64,000 nt of DNA, taken from the NCBI GenBank assembly GCA_034190945.1, contig CM067221.1, forward strand, positions 3,235,547-3,299,546. Direction: 5' to 3'. Numbering within the stretch: position 1 is the stretch's first letter; each line of letters starts with the position of its first letter. Below, in pieces: positions 34,541 through 44,999 of this stretch. Source of the DNA: Octodonta nipae. Its lineage: Eukaryota; Arthropoda; Insecta; Coleoptera; Chrysomelidae. Made by a program: the position numbers and the translations under genes. The notes beneath the pieces were generated by a model. The model saw only the letters and a list, made by a program, of their open reading frames with translations. It was not told the origin of the DNA and did not search any database.

Positions 34541-34990
34541 TATATATCAAGACAAATGTATTTATCTTAATGAGCCCTTTCATTTGATATATTACATGAT
34601 GCCTTAGAAACAATTTTAATTTTATATTTTCCATTTAATTCCATTCTGTAATTTGCCCACCCGAAATCAATAGTAGAGGTTTCTCCTTATTTTTTCGGTA
34701 AAATTCAATTTCGGAGATAAGTGTGGGGGAACGAGTAATTTGTTATATATTTTCGTTAATATATTTTTATTCCTCAGATTGAGCCCTTTCATTTGATGTA
34801 TTACATGATGCGTTTGAAAAAAAATTCTTCATTTAATTCCATAATTTGTCCCCCAAAATTAAAACTAATGGTTTCTCCATATTTTTTCAGTAAACTTCAG
34901 GTAACGTTCTATATTCCCTATTTTTTCAAAATTTTAAGCTCAGCAGTTTCAGAGTGGAACGGTTAAAAAATAGGCTCTAACTTTCTACGG

Positions 34991-36170
34991 TCTTGGCTTA
35001 GCTAACTCAACTTTTTTTCTATGGAATTCGATTTAAAGCGAAGTTGATTAAAAATTAATAACATGAGTATGTACAAAATCTATGTAATTAGTATCTATAT
35101 GACACAACATACTTAGATATTCTTAATTGGAAACAGATTATTTTTCTAATTAATTTTGTAAATTAATAATGTTTAAACACTTCAGCATTATTAAAAATGG
35201 CAATATTAGAGTGTTACTATTATTCATTGTTTGTTAAATTACTGAAATAAATAAAACTGTTTCCTTTCAAGTTTTTCAAAATGGTTATTAAATTCGCGGT
35301 GAGCTCCAACGAAAATATAATACACATTTTTTTATATTTCATAGTGCTTGGGAAAGATTCATGAAAATAAAAACTGACATAGTGGTGTTATTTTAATATC
35401 CCAATTTCCATGACCTTTCAAATTCATAATTAAAACAATATTTAAATAAAATGGAAACCATCTGACATGTATCACCAAAAACAAACGGAACAAAACCTAA
35501 TATTTATGACTGTTGGTATGCAAACATAATGTATAATGTATAAATCTAGCAATCTCGTAAATCAAATTGGATCTCGTTCCAATGTAATCTAGATACAAAA
35601 CAATTGTATGTATATGAATTATAATCAATGTATTCGAAACTGTTTTTGATTTGTTTAAGAGCTATTTCACAGACAGTCATTTGTTAAATTTCCCAATATC
35701 GATAAATCCTTTTAGAATTGGTATCGACGACAGGGAATAATTGCATTTCCATTTAATTTGGGAATAAATTATGTTAGTATGTTTATTATTATATACATTT
35801 AACAAAATTATTGAGAGGTGGTTTAGATTTTGACTAGGTTTAAGGGGAATAGCTTTCTAATATGAAATTATTTATCTAGAATGAAAAGGTTAAGATTGTA
35901 GCGAAAGTGGACCTCAAGAAATTCAAGAAGAATTATTGGTAGGGGATACAGATGGATAAAAACATAAAATATCCCTCAGTGGCACCTAATGTGGTTATGG
36001 ATAGTAGATAGTATAGTTGGAGTAGGCAAGGCATGTCGAGGAAGAAAATTGTTTGATAAGTAAACCCAATAAGAAGGAAACAGGTGATTGTATAAAAATA
36101 ACTAACTTGGTAGAAGAAAAAACGAAACAGTAGAAGTGTTAAAGCGTATTTACTGTTTCAGTAAATAATT
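34991..36170. other. Unrecognised AT-rich interval
   Basis: No coding family, no shared repeat and no RNA gene was seen in this 1.2-kb stretch. Confidence 0.4.
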
Positions 36171-36171
36171 C

Positions 36172-36320
36172 TGCAGGTGAATCACCTGATGACGATAGCA
36201 GATACAAAGAAATTGAAACGTTGTGAGATCATCCGTTTCAAGACGATGGAAGTCCAAGGTAACTTCGAGGACCGAGTTACATTGTCTACTAGCTTGAGAC
36301 TAAAATAGCAGTTAGTTCTC
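36172..36320 (+). mobile_element. PLE-A 3' UTR fragment
   Basis: Collinear with 51730-51870: CACCTGATGACGATAGCAGA, then GTTTCAAGACGATGGAAGTC, then ATTACATTGTCTAC-like sequence. No coding part is attached. Confidence 0.75.
36179..36229 (+). ncRNA. Hammerhead-ribozyme-like motif in PLE-A 3' UTR, copy 2
   Basis: CTGATGA (36186-36192), GAAAC (36215-36219), GTT, and the CAC/GTG stem I are retained. Stem II is partly decayed: GATAGC is intact, but its partner has changed to GAAATT. Probably inactive. Confidence 0.5.
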
Positions 36321-36766
36321 TTAGTTACGTCAGTTCATGTGGTCAAATATTTAAATTTCAAATTTTACATGTCTATGCGAACGAATTCATTTTTTTTTAT
36401 TTCATTGAGAATGGGGCCTTACAAGTGTAGTTTCAGCCTCACGAAATCCATAAATACAGAGTATATATTAGTGATGTGGTGTTATTATGATAGCTGCATT
36501 TTAATAACTATTATTTACTCGACAACAATAACAACTGTTATTGCCTGCTAAAAATAACAGTTAACAGATATCAGTTTACGGCTGCTTAGCGCTTATTAAA
36601 GAATAACGTAAAAAGACTACACTGAAGAAGCATCTAACCTCAAATGCTTTTTCCAATAGCAATAGCAGCCAAACCGAAAACAAAACCATTAAAAATAGCA
36701 GTTGTTATATTTTGACGATTAAAACAATAGCAAATAGCAATGGTTCTCATACTCATCGTTTATAAA

Positions 36767-37330
36767 AAAATAAATAAATTTATTATCCTTGTAGACAACA
36801 TACATTGTATAGGACTTGTCACAGAGTAGAACAATATTACACCCTGACAAAATTACAACAAATTTTACATACTCACAAATTCACTAACGTTATATAGACA
36901 CATGTCAATAAAATAGGATTTTAAATTACTTTTAAACTCATTTCAATTTTTGGCGTCTTTAATATGAAGGGGCAGTTTATTATAAATTTTGCGGCCCATT
37001 ATATTGGGCGATGAAGTTCCTATCTTATATTTTGCAAATTCTACATGCATTTGCTCGGTCTGTCTTGTATTTAAGCCATGATAAATTTTATTTGTAATAA
37101 AATTGTGTCGATTTTTAAACACATACAACATTAATTCATACAGATACAAAGATGGCAATGTCAGCAAATTAAATTGTTTAAAAAGAGGTTTACAACTATA
37201 ATCCTGGGCAACGCCTGCAATGCATCTCAAAATTTTCTTTTGTCCTACAAATACGTTACTTGAGCCAGCGGAAAGTCCCCAAAAACACAGACCATATCTC
37301 AGCCTAGATTCGATCTGACTATGATAAATT
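36767..37330 (-). mobile_element. Non-LTR retrotransposon C-terminal fragment with 3' tail
   Basis: From about 37325 on the minus strand, QIESRLRYGLCFWG leads to VFVGQKKILRCIAGVAQDYS, KPLFKQFNLLTLPSLYLYEL and GRKIYNKLPLHIKDAKN before the stop at about 36943. This is the conserved C-terminal end of LINE ORF2 after the reverse transcriptase thumb. A short UTR and an A/T-rich tail end near 36767. The sequence upstream on the minus strand is unrelated PLE, so the insertion is 5'-truncated. Confidence 0.8.
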
Positions 37331-37367
37331 AGTAGCAGTTGTTCTGCTAATTGTTGTTTGATCAGTC

Positions 37368-38160
37368 AACCAACACGTCTAAAAATGGAAGTTTATTTCC
37401 ATTTTCTATTTCAATAGTAAATTTAATTGTAGATTCTTTGTTATTGATCGTGTCTAAAACGCAGTATAAGTCGTCTATGCTATGTTCCCATATTGCAAAA
37501 ATATCATCAACGTAGCGCCACCAAACTTTAGGTTTTTTTGAAAATTAAAGATAAAAGTTTCCTCAAAGTATTTCATAAAAATATTACTTACTATGGGTGA
37601 CAAAGAAGAACCCATAGCCATTCCAAAATCTTGTCTGTAGAAACTTTCTTCATATTGAAAATATGTTGTTTTTAAACAAAGTTCCATAAGCTTTAATATT
37701 GTATTAACTGATAATTTTGTTCTTTCTTGAAGTGAATTATCAAGTTCTAATTTATGTTTAATAATTTGTATAGATTTATCTACTGGTACATTGCTGAATA
37801 AACTGACAACATCAAAACCAAAATTTCATGGTTATTTATTTGTGTATTTTTCAATTTTGATAAGAAGTCTGCGGTGTTTTTTAGTGTGTTGTGGTTGAAT
37901 TCGTATGGTTTGATGGTTTTGAGTAAAAATTTTGAAATATTCTGCAATGGTGAGTTTATCGAACTTACAATGGGTCGTAAAGGAATTCTAGTTTTATGTA
38001 TCTTAGGGACTCCATATATGTGTGGTGGTTTACTGTAGTTGGGTGTAAGTTGTTTTCTTTCTGAAAAAGTAAATTCGTCTCTGTGTTGTGAAATAATGTC
38101 TCTTGCTGTTTTTTCTATGTTTGATGTAGGATCTTTGTTGAGTTTTGTATAAGTGCCTGT
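37368..38160 (-). pseudogene. Penelope-like reverse transcriptase fragment (family PLE-C)
   Basis: From about 38160 on the minus strand the translation reads TYTKLNKDPTSNIEKTARD, then PHIYGVPKIHKTRIPLRPIV, a hallmark PLE motif. After a frameshift near 37825 come LELCLKTTYFQY- and GMAMGSSLSPIVSNIFM-type motifs, again PLE-specific. After another shift comes WWRYVDDIFAIWEH with the catalytic YVDD. The fragment ends at NKLPFLDVLVD, the point where the frame would continue as in the 63535-63969 fragment. At least two frameshifts are present. PLE reverse transcriptases are telomerase-related; here no GIY-YIG domain is attached. Confidence 0.88.
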
Positions 38161-38450
38161 TTAGAAACTACATAAAACTTTAGCAGATAGTTTACTGTAT
38201 TGCAATTACTAGTTCTATACTGCCCAGTTTAACATTAATCGCAAAAGATACAATACTGAAGGAATAAGGAATTTTTTACAAATATATTCTATATCGTATT
38301 ATCTTGTTTGTGGCCAACAAATATGAGTTTAGCATATTTTTGCTTCTTGCCAAAATATAACTGTTATCAGTTATTTTTAGTTGTTATATGCAAATAGCAA
38401 TTACAACAGCAACTGCTATTTCAAAACAACAGTCTTGCCCATCTCTGGCA

Positions 38451-39055
38451 TATATGTCGCAATTGCCCTTTATTATGTCAAATATTCTGTATGCCACATA
38501 TATTTAAATATTCCAGACATTATTCGCTAGCCAAAAGAGAAAAATTATCCAAATTTTAATTAATGTGTCAACTTGAGGGAGCTAAATATTCTCAGTGGGA
38601 ACAGTTCGAGCTCAGTTTGTTGTTTGCGATGCGCATACAAACAGGGAATGATCATAACGGATGGATACCCTTTCCAGTGAAACAAGGAATAAATTTGGAT
38701 TACAGAGTTCTGTTAACTTCTTATTTGGAAATTTATCGTGGAAGTTTGGTTGAGCTTTAGAGAGAAGTGAATATGCCAAACGTAGATGTTGGTGTAAGTA
38801 AATAATCACATTTTGTGTAAAGGAACAAGTGAATTATGCATCTTAGTAGTGTACTTGCTGTAATCAGTGGCTTGTTCTCATGAAGATTGAATAGTAAAAG
38901 TTGCAAAATACTGATCTACTGAAAGTGTTTTCTATGTATTAGTGCAGGGCATTGTGAGGCATTCGTTTGCAAAATTGTTTTAATTCATATATTTTTTTAA
39001 ATGTCCAGGAGGTATTCTTGATTATAAAAGTGTAAGATGAAACTTGATCTCTTAT
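38451..39055. other. Unrecognised interval
   Basis: A 65-codon open frame at 38563-38760 has no recognisable motif and no supporting context. Confidence 0.4.
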
Positions 39056-39059
39056 GTAT

Positions 39060-39707
39060 TGTTTAATTACTTTTATGTTTTTTTGGGCAATAACACCACA
39101 ATCGAAATAAAACGACGTATATTGAAGGAAAACCGAAGAAGAATTTGAAATACTTGTGTTTAGAATTTATAAGTGGTGTTCCTAGGTACGACTTTGTTAT
39201 AAGATAGCGCATTCGCCATAAAATGCTATCAAAGAATTCTATTGTTTCAGTGATTCCGTTAACGTCAGAAGGGAAAACCTAGAAAAAACCTTATGAACTA
39301 TCCCGATACTGGGTTGTTCAAAAGGAGGTTACCATTAATAACTTCTTCTTTAATTGTCGGTAACCAGATACGATTAAATTCTACAGAAGTAGAACCGATT
39401 CGTCTTTATTCAAAAGAATTAAGGCAGACTCTTTTATTTTTCGCCACTTATAAATTCTAAAGACAACTCTTTCAAATTCTTCTAATTTGAAAGCCGTTTA
39501 ACTATAATACATGATCTTAATAATTTTTTGTGCTACCTGTATATCTAAAAACAACAAATTTTCTAATGTCAATTTAAATGTCATAAATCAAATTTTCATT
39601 TTGCAATTTACATCAATAAATATAAAGCCATTGACAACGAAGTCAGAATAGACTTTGAAACGTATAACTAATCAAGAATATGCCACAAAAGAACGTTTAG
39701 AAGACAA
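39060..39707 (-). mobile_element. PLE-C 3' end flanked by inverted halves of the palindromic module
   Basis: On the minus strand about 39420-39340 reads NRIWLPTIKEEVINGN, the tail of a GIY-YIG domain. The UTR that follows, down to about 39165, is collinear with 61467-61690. Its downstream border (39060-39135) is the part of the palindromic module that follows the GAAAC motif. The upstream border (39603-39707) is the same module in the opposite orientation. PLEs are often bounded by such direct or inverted terminal repeats, so this supports the module being a PLE terminal repeat. Confidence 0.6.
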
Positions 39708-40165
39708 CTAGGTATTGTTTAAACAACGAAAAACTATACAGCTTAAAAATGCATTTTTTGCAAATAATTATTTTTTTATATTCTTTACAATATTTCGAAT
39801 GAACAAAGTCCACACATCCATTATCGTATCTCCAACCCATTAATTGTTGTGTATTTTTTAGCATTGGAAATCGCCGAAATTTCTAATTTTCTTGAATTAA
39901 ATAATATAACTTAAAAATTGAAATGTATAATTTTTATTTGTTTATCAAAAATTTTAAGAATATTAAACAAAATAGCCTAAATAGATTTAAAAAATTTTGT
40001 TCAGTTCTATGTCTATGTTTTTTTTCACATAATAAGAATATGCTTCCCACGCGCATGCACTTTTGCGAGAGCTATGCTCTGGTCTATTTATTTCACAAGT
40101 TGAAATTTAAGCATATTCATGAGTAATAAATTAATGATATAAGTGGAACATAACATCATTCCTAA
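39708..40165. other. AT-rich interval, nothing recognised
   Basis: The open frame 39923-40126 is low complexity and not supported. Confidence 0.4.
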
Positions 40166-40168
40166 CCC

Positions 40169-41145
40169 GGCACCGACTTCAAAATATACTAGATTGATAG
40201 GTAATTAGTTTTTACAGAATGAGCACCTTTTTACTTCCTTTTCAGTTATAGGTGGAAGTCGGTTATATTGTTTTAAAAAATGTTTTAATTTCAACTTTTT
40301 TAGTTTTTATGAACTCAGGTAGTTTTCATTCTGTATTTTTTATGTTGTATGTATTACCTAACAAGGTAACATCGAAAGTCTCAACATTACACCATGATAT
40401 ATTTTCATTTTAATTGTAAAATATATGTATGCCTTATGGACAACGCCATGTAACCTTTTTTCAACTTTTTTTGACAACTCTGTATAACTATAGACAAATC
40501 CACTCCGCCATATGTACCAACCATCATGTACATACGACTGGCCACGGAAAAGCATAAATTTGTTAGCTGCCTTCTGTAAATTATAGGACGGAGTCAAATC
40601 CGTCCTATATTTCAACCATTTGGTACTCATGGATTTAAGGAGCCCAAAATACTATGCTTGACTACCTATATGCTTGACATGTAAATAGAAAATTTTAAAA
40701 TTTGCAATTAAAATTTCCAGTGCCTAAAATTACCGCACTATTATGTTGTAATTAAAATATTTATGAGCGAATATCCGATATGTCATTTCGATTAAATTTT
40801 TGATAAGAATTTTGAATTTTCGGCGATTTTCTGCAAAACTGCAAGTTGCACGTCGCAGAAAAGTATAAGAGATCACTTAGGGATCTTCCTTAATATATTA
40901 AACTTTAAAAACTATACACATCCATAAGGAGTTATCGAAAAATCGACTAAAATATTAGGAATATTGGTCGATTTCTTTTCCAAAATTTGATGTTTCACCA
41001 ATCCGGATATATACTCTATTAAACAAGACCATATTCATTCAAAACGGTTCACCACAGGAGAAGAAATCAGGTAACATACATACAAAAAAAAATAAAAAAA
41101 ATACACGACGAATTGATAACCTCCTCCTTTTTGGAAGTCGGTTAA
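40169..41145 (+). mobile_element. Foldback element F, copy 3 (5'-truncated)
   Basis: It starts within hairpin arm 2 (GGCACCGACTTCAAAATATA), keeps a shortened body with one or two of the ~100-bp units, and ends TTGGAAGTCGGTTAA. It lacks arm 1 and so cannot fold back. The open frame at 40358-40630 (minus) falls inside and is a chance frame. Confidence 0.75.
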
Positions 41146-41994
41146 TTAAGAATCAAATTTATGTGAGAGGAATAAATAATTTTACAGTGGTTCCTAAATG
41201 AACTTGGCACCTATGTACACCACAATTTCTAAGTTTTTTTTGTAACATTGACGTTTTTGAATTTTTTGAATATTTTTCCCATATTACATGCACCTCGTTG
41301 ATACGGAGGCTTTCGCTTCAATAAATATAGTTGTGTGCATAATTGTGAGCAACACTTTACTTGCTACATGAATCAATATTCCTCAATATTGTCGTTTCCT
41401 CTAGATTACGTACCTGTCAAAAACATTCAGGTATTCTATTTACAAAGGTGACACTTCGGTATCTCGGAAGTAAATCACCGAATCCTTCCCGAACAATTCA
41501 ACACCGCCTCGGTTTCTTTGAGTTATCAATAGCCTGACAGGTATAAACGACTTTGTGCTTAATTGGAGTATGTGGGTGTATGCGCTCCTAATTTATTGGC
41601 TGAGGTGCGAAAACGTGACTTGAATATACGCCTCAGATTAGGTTTCACGAAGCTTGCGTTTCATCAAATGCACGGCTCCCGACAGCAACCAGAAAACTTT
41701 TCGGATGAACAGGTGTTGTTTGGAAATTGAAAGTAAAGATTGAGGAAGTTCGTTCGAGCGCCGAAGAGGATTTTAATTCCCTGGTTGGCGATGCAGATTT
41801 AGGGAACGGATACTGTGACATTTCCCTCGAGAAAAATCGAACATGATTTATTATTATAATATTGAAAAGTTTTAATGGAAAATATTCTAATCAAGTAGAG
41901 TGGGGAAATGAGTTGTTATGCAGACGATACCGGATGATTGGAATATCTTTTACTTAAATATATCATACCATATCAGCATTCACAGTTGAAAATA
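41146..41994. other. Unrecognised interval
   Basis: Somewhat more complex and less AT-rich than its neighbours, particularly 41400-41820, but no gene or repeat was recognised. Confidence 0.4.
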
Positions 41995-41996
41995 TA

Positions 41997-42719
41997 CAGG
42001 GTGAGTTTTTTTTGATGATCAGTAAGGGGATCTCGGAAACTAGCGGAGATAGAGCAATGGTTAAATTGGGAAAGATTTGCAGTTTTACTGGCCCAATTTC
42101 ATGACACTTTCGGATTTTTGTATAAAATCATGGCTTACTAGATATTTTGAAAAAACGAAATTCTGTCGATTTTTGTTTTTGTTTGTTTTTGATTTTATAA
42201 AAAAAGTGTGAATATCAAAATTGAAGGGAATTGTATCCCAACTACGATTGTCATGTCCACGTTTGCGTGACAGCTCTCGTTTTCGAACTAGAACTCCGTT
42301 ATTTTTATGAATAACTATATCGAGTATTATATCGTTGAAATGCTCTAAAAATGTCCGATTTTTTGAGGTCATAGCCAACTATGCTTTCCATTCAAAAAAA
42401 GATAAGTTTGTGTCAAATCTCGAAAACGAGAGCTGTCACGCAAAGGAGGACACGACAATCATATTCGGGATACAATTCCCTTCAATTTTGATATTTACAT
42501 TTTTTTATAAAATCAAAAACAAGGGAGTTAGAGGGATTTCACTAAATCGACAGAATATCGTTTTTCAAAATATCTAGTAAGCCATGACTTTTTACAAAAA
42601 TCCGAAAGTGTCATTAAATTGGGCCAGTAAAACTGCCAATCTTTCCCTATTTAATAATTGCTATATCTGTGCTAGTTTCCGAGATCCCCATACTGATCAT
42701 CAAAAAAAAACTCACCCTG
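41997..42719. mobile_element. Palindromic MITE derived from DD41D family alpha
   Basis: CAGGGTGAGTTTTTTTTGAT at 41997 is mirrored at 42719 (…AAAAACTCACCCTG), with TA on both sides (41995-41996, 42720-42721). Nearly the whole 723 bp is the two ~300-400-bp inverted repeats of the element at 6481-8661 placed back to back. The transposase region is deleted. Its termini match each other better than those of the larger copy. Confidence 0.92.
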
Positions 42720-42725
42720 TATACT

Positions 42726-43340
42726 CAGTTTCTAAGCGAAGAGCTGCCAGTTCTACTTGATTCGATTCGTTTAGGTGCCAGAGCTTGAATGTGGTTTATG
42801 TTCGATGGTGTTCCTGTCCATTTTAGTATGAGATCACGACATATCCAGGTCACCGGATTTAGATCCGATAGAATTTTCAACTTGGGGGACATTTAAAAAC
42901 GTTGGTTGATATTGGAACTGATAGTAGAGAAACAAGGAGAATTCAGGACAGGAAGTGGGTATAAAGGTACCCAGTAATCGAGTTCTAGTCGGGTGCTGTT
43001 GGTAGTTGTTGTTTGGATAAGAAAAATAAATCAAAGACATTGTATTGTGGGTTGCGTGTGTGACAGGGGTGCGCGCCATCAGTTCTTGGCTGGGGTAATT
43101 AGAAAGAAAAAAAACTGTTGCAGGGTTTCGAGCCCGACTTGTCTTATTACAAAGGCGGGTGTCCAGCGGGTTGCGCTAATGCGGTTCATGAACAAACATT
43201 TACTTGAAAAAGTTCATGACATAGAAGACTTAAGAAACACCAGTAATGGCTCTTGTAGAGTTATTCAAGATTCTCCTGGGATTTTCAATCGAATATGAAG
43301 ATCTATGTGTCCACATCCAGACTTCTGTGCAATGGCTATT
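42726..43340 (+). pseudogene. Degenerate DDE/D transposase remnant (another ITm family)
   Basis: The translation of 42726-42830 reads QFLSEELPVLLDSIRLGARA, a stop, then MWFMFDGVPVHFS, the second catalytic-Asp motif of this superfamily (typically MWF-DGAP-HF). After a shift, SPDLDPIEFSTWGTFKN gives the third motif, but much of the spacing between them is deleted. Farther on, within the frame 42993-43298, DIEDLRNTSNGSCRVIQDSP plus GIFNRI resembles the C-terminus. About 200 bp between 42980 and 43190 is not aligned. It directly abuts the MITE end at 42719. Confidence 0.6.
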
Positions 43341-44340
43341 TTGAGTTCTTAAATTGATCTCTTCATTTTCAAAGTTAGGTAAACTTGTTTTTTATTGATT
43401 TTGTAATAAACATATCAAATGCATCGCAGAAGGATTTTTTGTTTTTAAGGTACACATGAAATTGATCATTTATTACACAAAAACAGTGGCAGATACGAAA
43501 TAAACGCTAGAAAAAAGATTGCAAATTCCTAAGAGATTCATTTACATTTTTTGTCAATTGCTAGGGACGTACTGAAAAAAGTTGTAGCAGCAGAAAGAAA
43601 GACATTAATGAAGATTTCAACATCTTGCACATCGGTAGCGAAGCGTTTGCGGACATATGTTGATTACAAACATAATAATTTACCGACTAATGTAAATTTC
43701 AAAAAGATACCTACAATCCAACAAAAGAATAAGTTCTACTGTTACTGCACTATAACAGAATTTAAGCGGACCGTCACAAAGATGCAATTTGCTCGGAAAT
43801 ACGCAACCCCTTTCTGGGTCGCCATCTCTGTAGGCCCGTGTTTAAGATACCAAATCAGATTTGATATCATTTTCTTTTTATGAAGGTTAAGGTTATTCAG
43901 TCAATCTCGGACGTCTTCAATGACTTCTTGCAGGAAAAACTAAATTTGCTTTCGGATATGAGATTGCTCATATTCTAGTTGGCATAAAACTGAAATGTAT
44001 TTGACACAATCAAGTTACCAAATAAAAGAAATAACAGACAGTCTCGAAAGTAACAAACGAAAAGACTTACGATTAAATTAAAGTTAAGTATGCGTTTTTC
44101 GGTTAAATTTTAGCATTTGAATGTTAGAATTTTCGCTTTACGTTTCTTGTAAAGTTTGACTGACGTCCCATGTTCCCTTTATTTATTTATTATTCTATTT
44201 TTTAGCCAATGTCACATTTACTTTTAAGATGTATTTCAATATCTATGTCAAAGGAAAGAAAAATATTTCACATAATCTTTGCCCAAAATTGCATGTTTCA
44301 TAAAAAAGAAACAGATGGGGTAATCAACTTTCTTGATATG
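43341..44340. other. Unrecognised interval with one 110-codon open frame
   Basis: The plus-strand frame 43551-43883 (basic, Lys/Thr-rich, with a hydrophobic end) has no recognised motif and lacks an upstream promoter-like signal. It could be chance or a fragment of an unknown repeat. Confidence 0.35.
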
Positions 44341-44343
44341 ATA

Positions 44344-44480
44344 GGTTCGTTCCAACAGAACGAATACCGATACACAACCGGTAATCATCGTGCGCGGTGA
44401 CGAGTTACCGTTTACTATGATGTTACGCGCAATACGATTACCGGTTGCTTATTGGTTTTATGTCGTGTTGGAACACGCCT
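44344..44480. repeat. Imperfect 137-bp palindrome (promoter-proximal?)
   Basis: The left arm GGTTCGTTCCAACAGAACGA … CAACCGGTAATCATCGTGCG pairs with the right arm ACGCGCAATACGATTACCGG … GTCGTGTTGGAACACGCC. Each arm is about 50 bp around a ~27-bp centre. It is not seen elsewhere in the window, and no TA duplication or transposon-like terminus is evident. Confidence 0.7.
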
Positions 44481-44520
44481 GATATTGCGTCATCAAAAAC
44501 AACCTATTAGAACGTCACGA

Positions 44521-44531
44521 TATATAAAAAG
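44521..44531 (+). promoter_or_regulatory. Candidate TATA box downstream of the palindrome
   Basis: TATATAAAAAG lies 40 bp after the palindrome. Around 30 bp later TCACAAC could serve as the start site. TATA-like strings are frequent in AT-rich DNA; the adjacent palindrome and the rising GC content raise the odds. Confidence 0.35.
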
Positions 44532-44947
44532 GAAAATATACCTACACTTAAAATCACAACATCTAATATCCAAAATATCGGTCGTTACAAACTTAGCAGA
44601 CAGTTCTGTTACTTTTAATGATTTCAATGTTCGAATAATTTTCGGTTAATATTCGTTTATTTTGACGTTGGCATATATGGTTGCATTACGACCGTATATA
44701 CTTGAAAGACCTAAATATATATGTCGGAGATAATTAAATAGTTGGTTTCTCAAGTGGCGAAGGCCTAAAGACTATATAGTTTGTATTATCGGAAACAGGA
44801 TATTTGTGCTTTCGTACTTTTGGTTACGATTATTATATTCTATGCCAGCTAGGGACCGGGGGTGATTCATGAATAAATAATCATCCGGCGAGCTGTTGAT
44901 TACGTGATATCGTGTGAGTCAGGTGTTTTGATGAGAATCATTTCAAG

Positions 44948-44983
44948 ATGAACGAAGTCAGTTCTGCTCGAACCTCGAGCGAG
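44948..44983 (+). CDS. Candidate first coding exon (12 codons) before a splice donor
   Basis: The ATG at 44948, in context CAAGATGA, opens MNEVSSARTSSE and runs exactly to a consensus donor GAG|GTAAGA (intron from 44984). The region 44830-45060 is richer in G and C than its surroundings. If the donor is not used, the frame stops four codons later. No second exon was identified downstream, so the product is unknown. This is a prediction from signals only. Confidence 0.25.
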
Positions 44984-44999
44984 GTAAGATCGTAGAGGG

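Larger units (their letters stand above)
33921..34990 (-). repeat. Composite non-coding repeat, copy D, reversed and interrupted by a mariner fragment
   Basis: The terminal palindrome (33921-33937) matches that ending copy A. About one and a half ~290-bp units lie at 34567-34960 on the minus strand (markers GGAAAATATAAAATTAAAAT and CATCATGTAATATATCAAAT). The piece between is occupied by the mariner fragment at about 34062-34540. Confidence 0.65.
36470..38450. repeat. Possible hAT-like non-autonomous borders around LINE and PLE pieces
   Basis: Both flanks of the LINE/PLE block carry AACAGTTATTG- and AATAGCAGTTG-rich sequence in inverted orientation (36490-36750 and 38340-38440). The right border reads CAGAGATGGGCAAGACTG on the minus strand, like many hAT termini. 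The left border (near 36472) matches only loosely. I infer an element into which the LINE and PLE pieces inserted. Confidence 0.3.

Noticed and set aside
40358..40630. 90-codon minus-strand frame
   Set aside because: Lies in foldback F copy 3; the same region is not open in copies 1 and 2.
43100..43150. GGGTTTCGAGCCCG resembling a tRNA T-arm / B box
   Set aside because: No acceptor, D or anticodon arms can be placed around it; it lies inside a decayed transposase.
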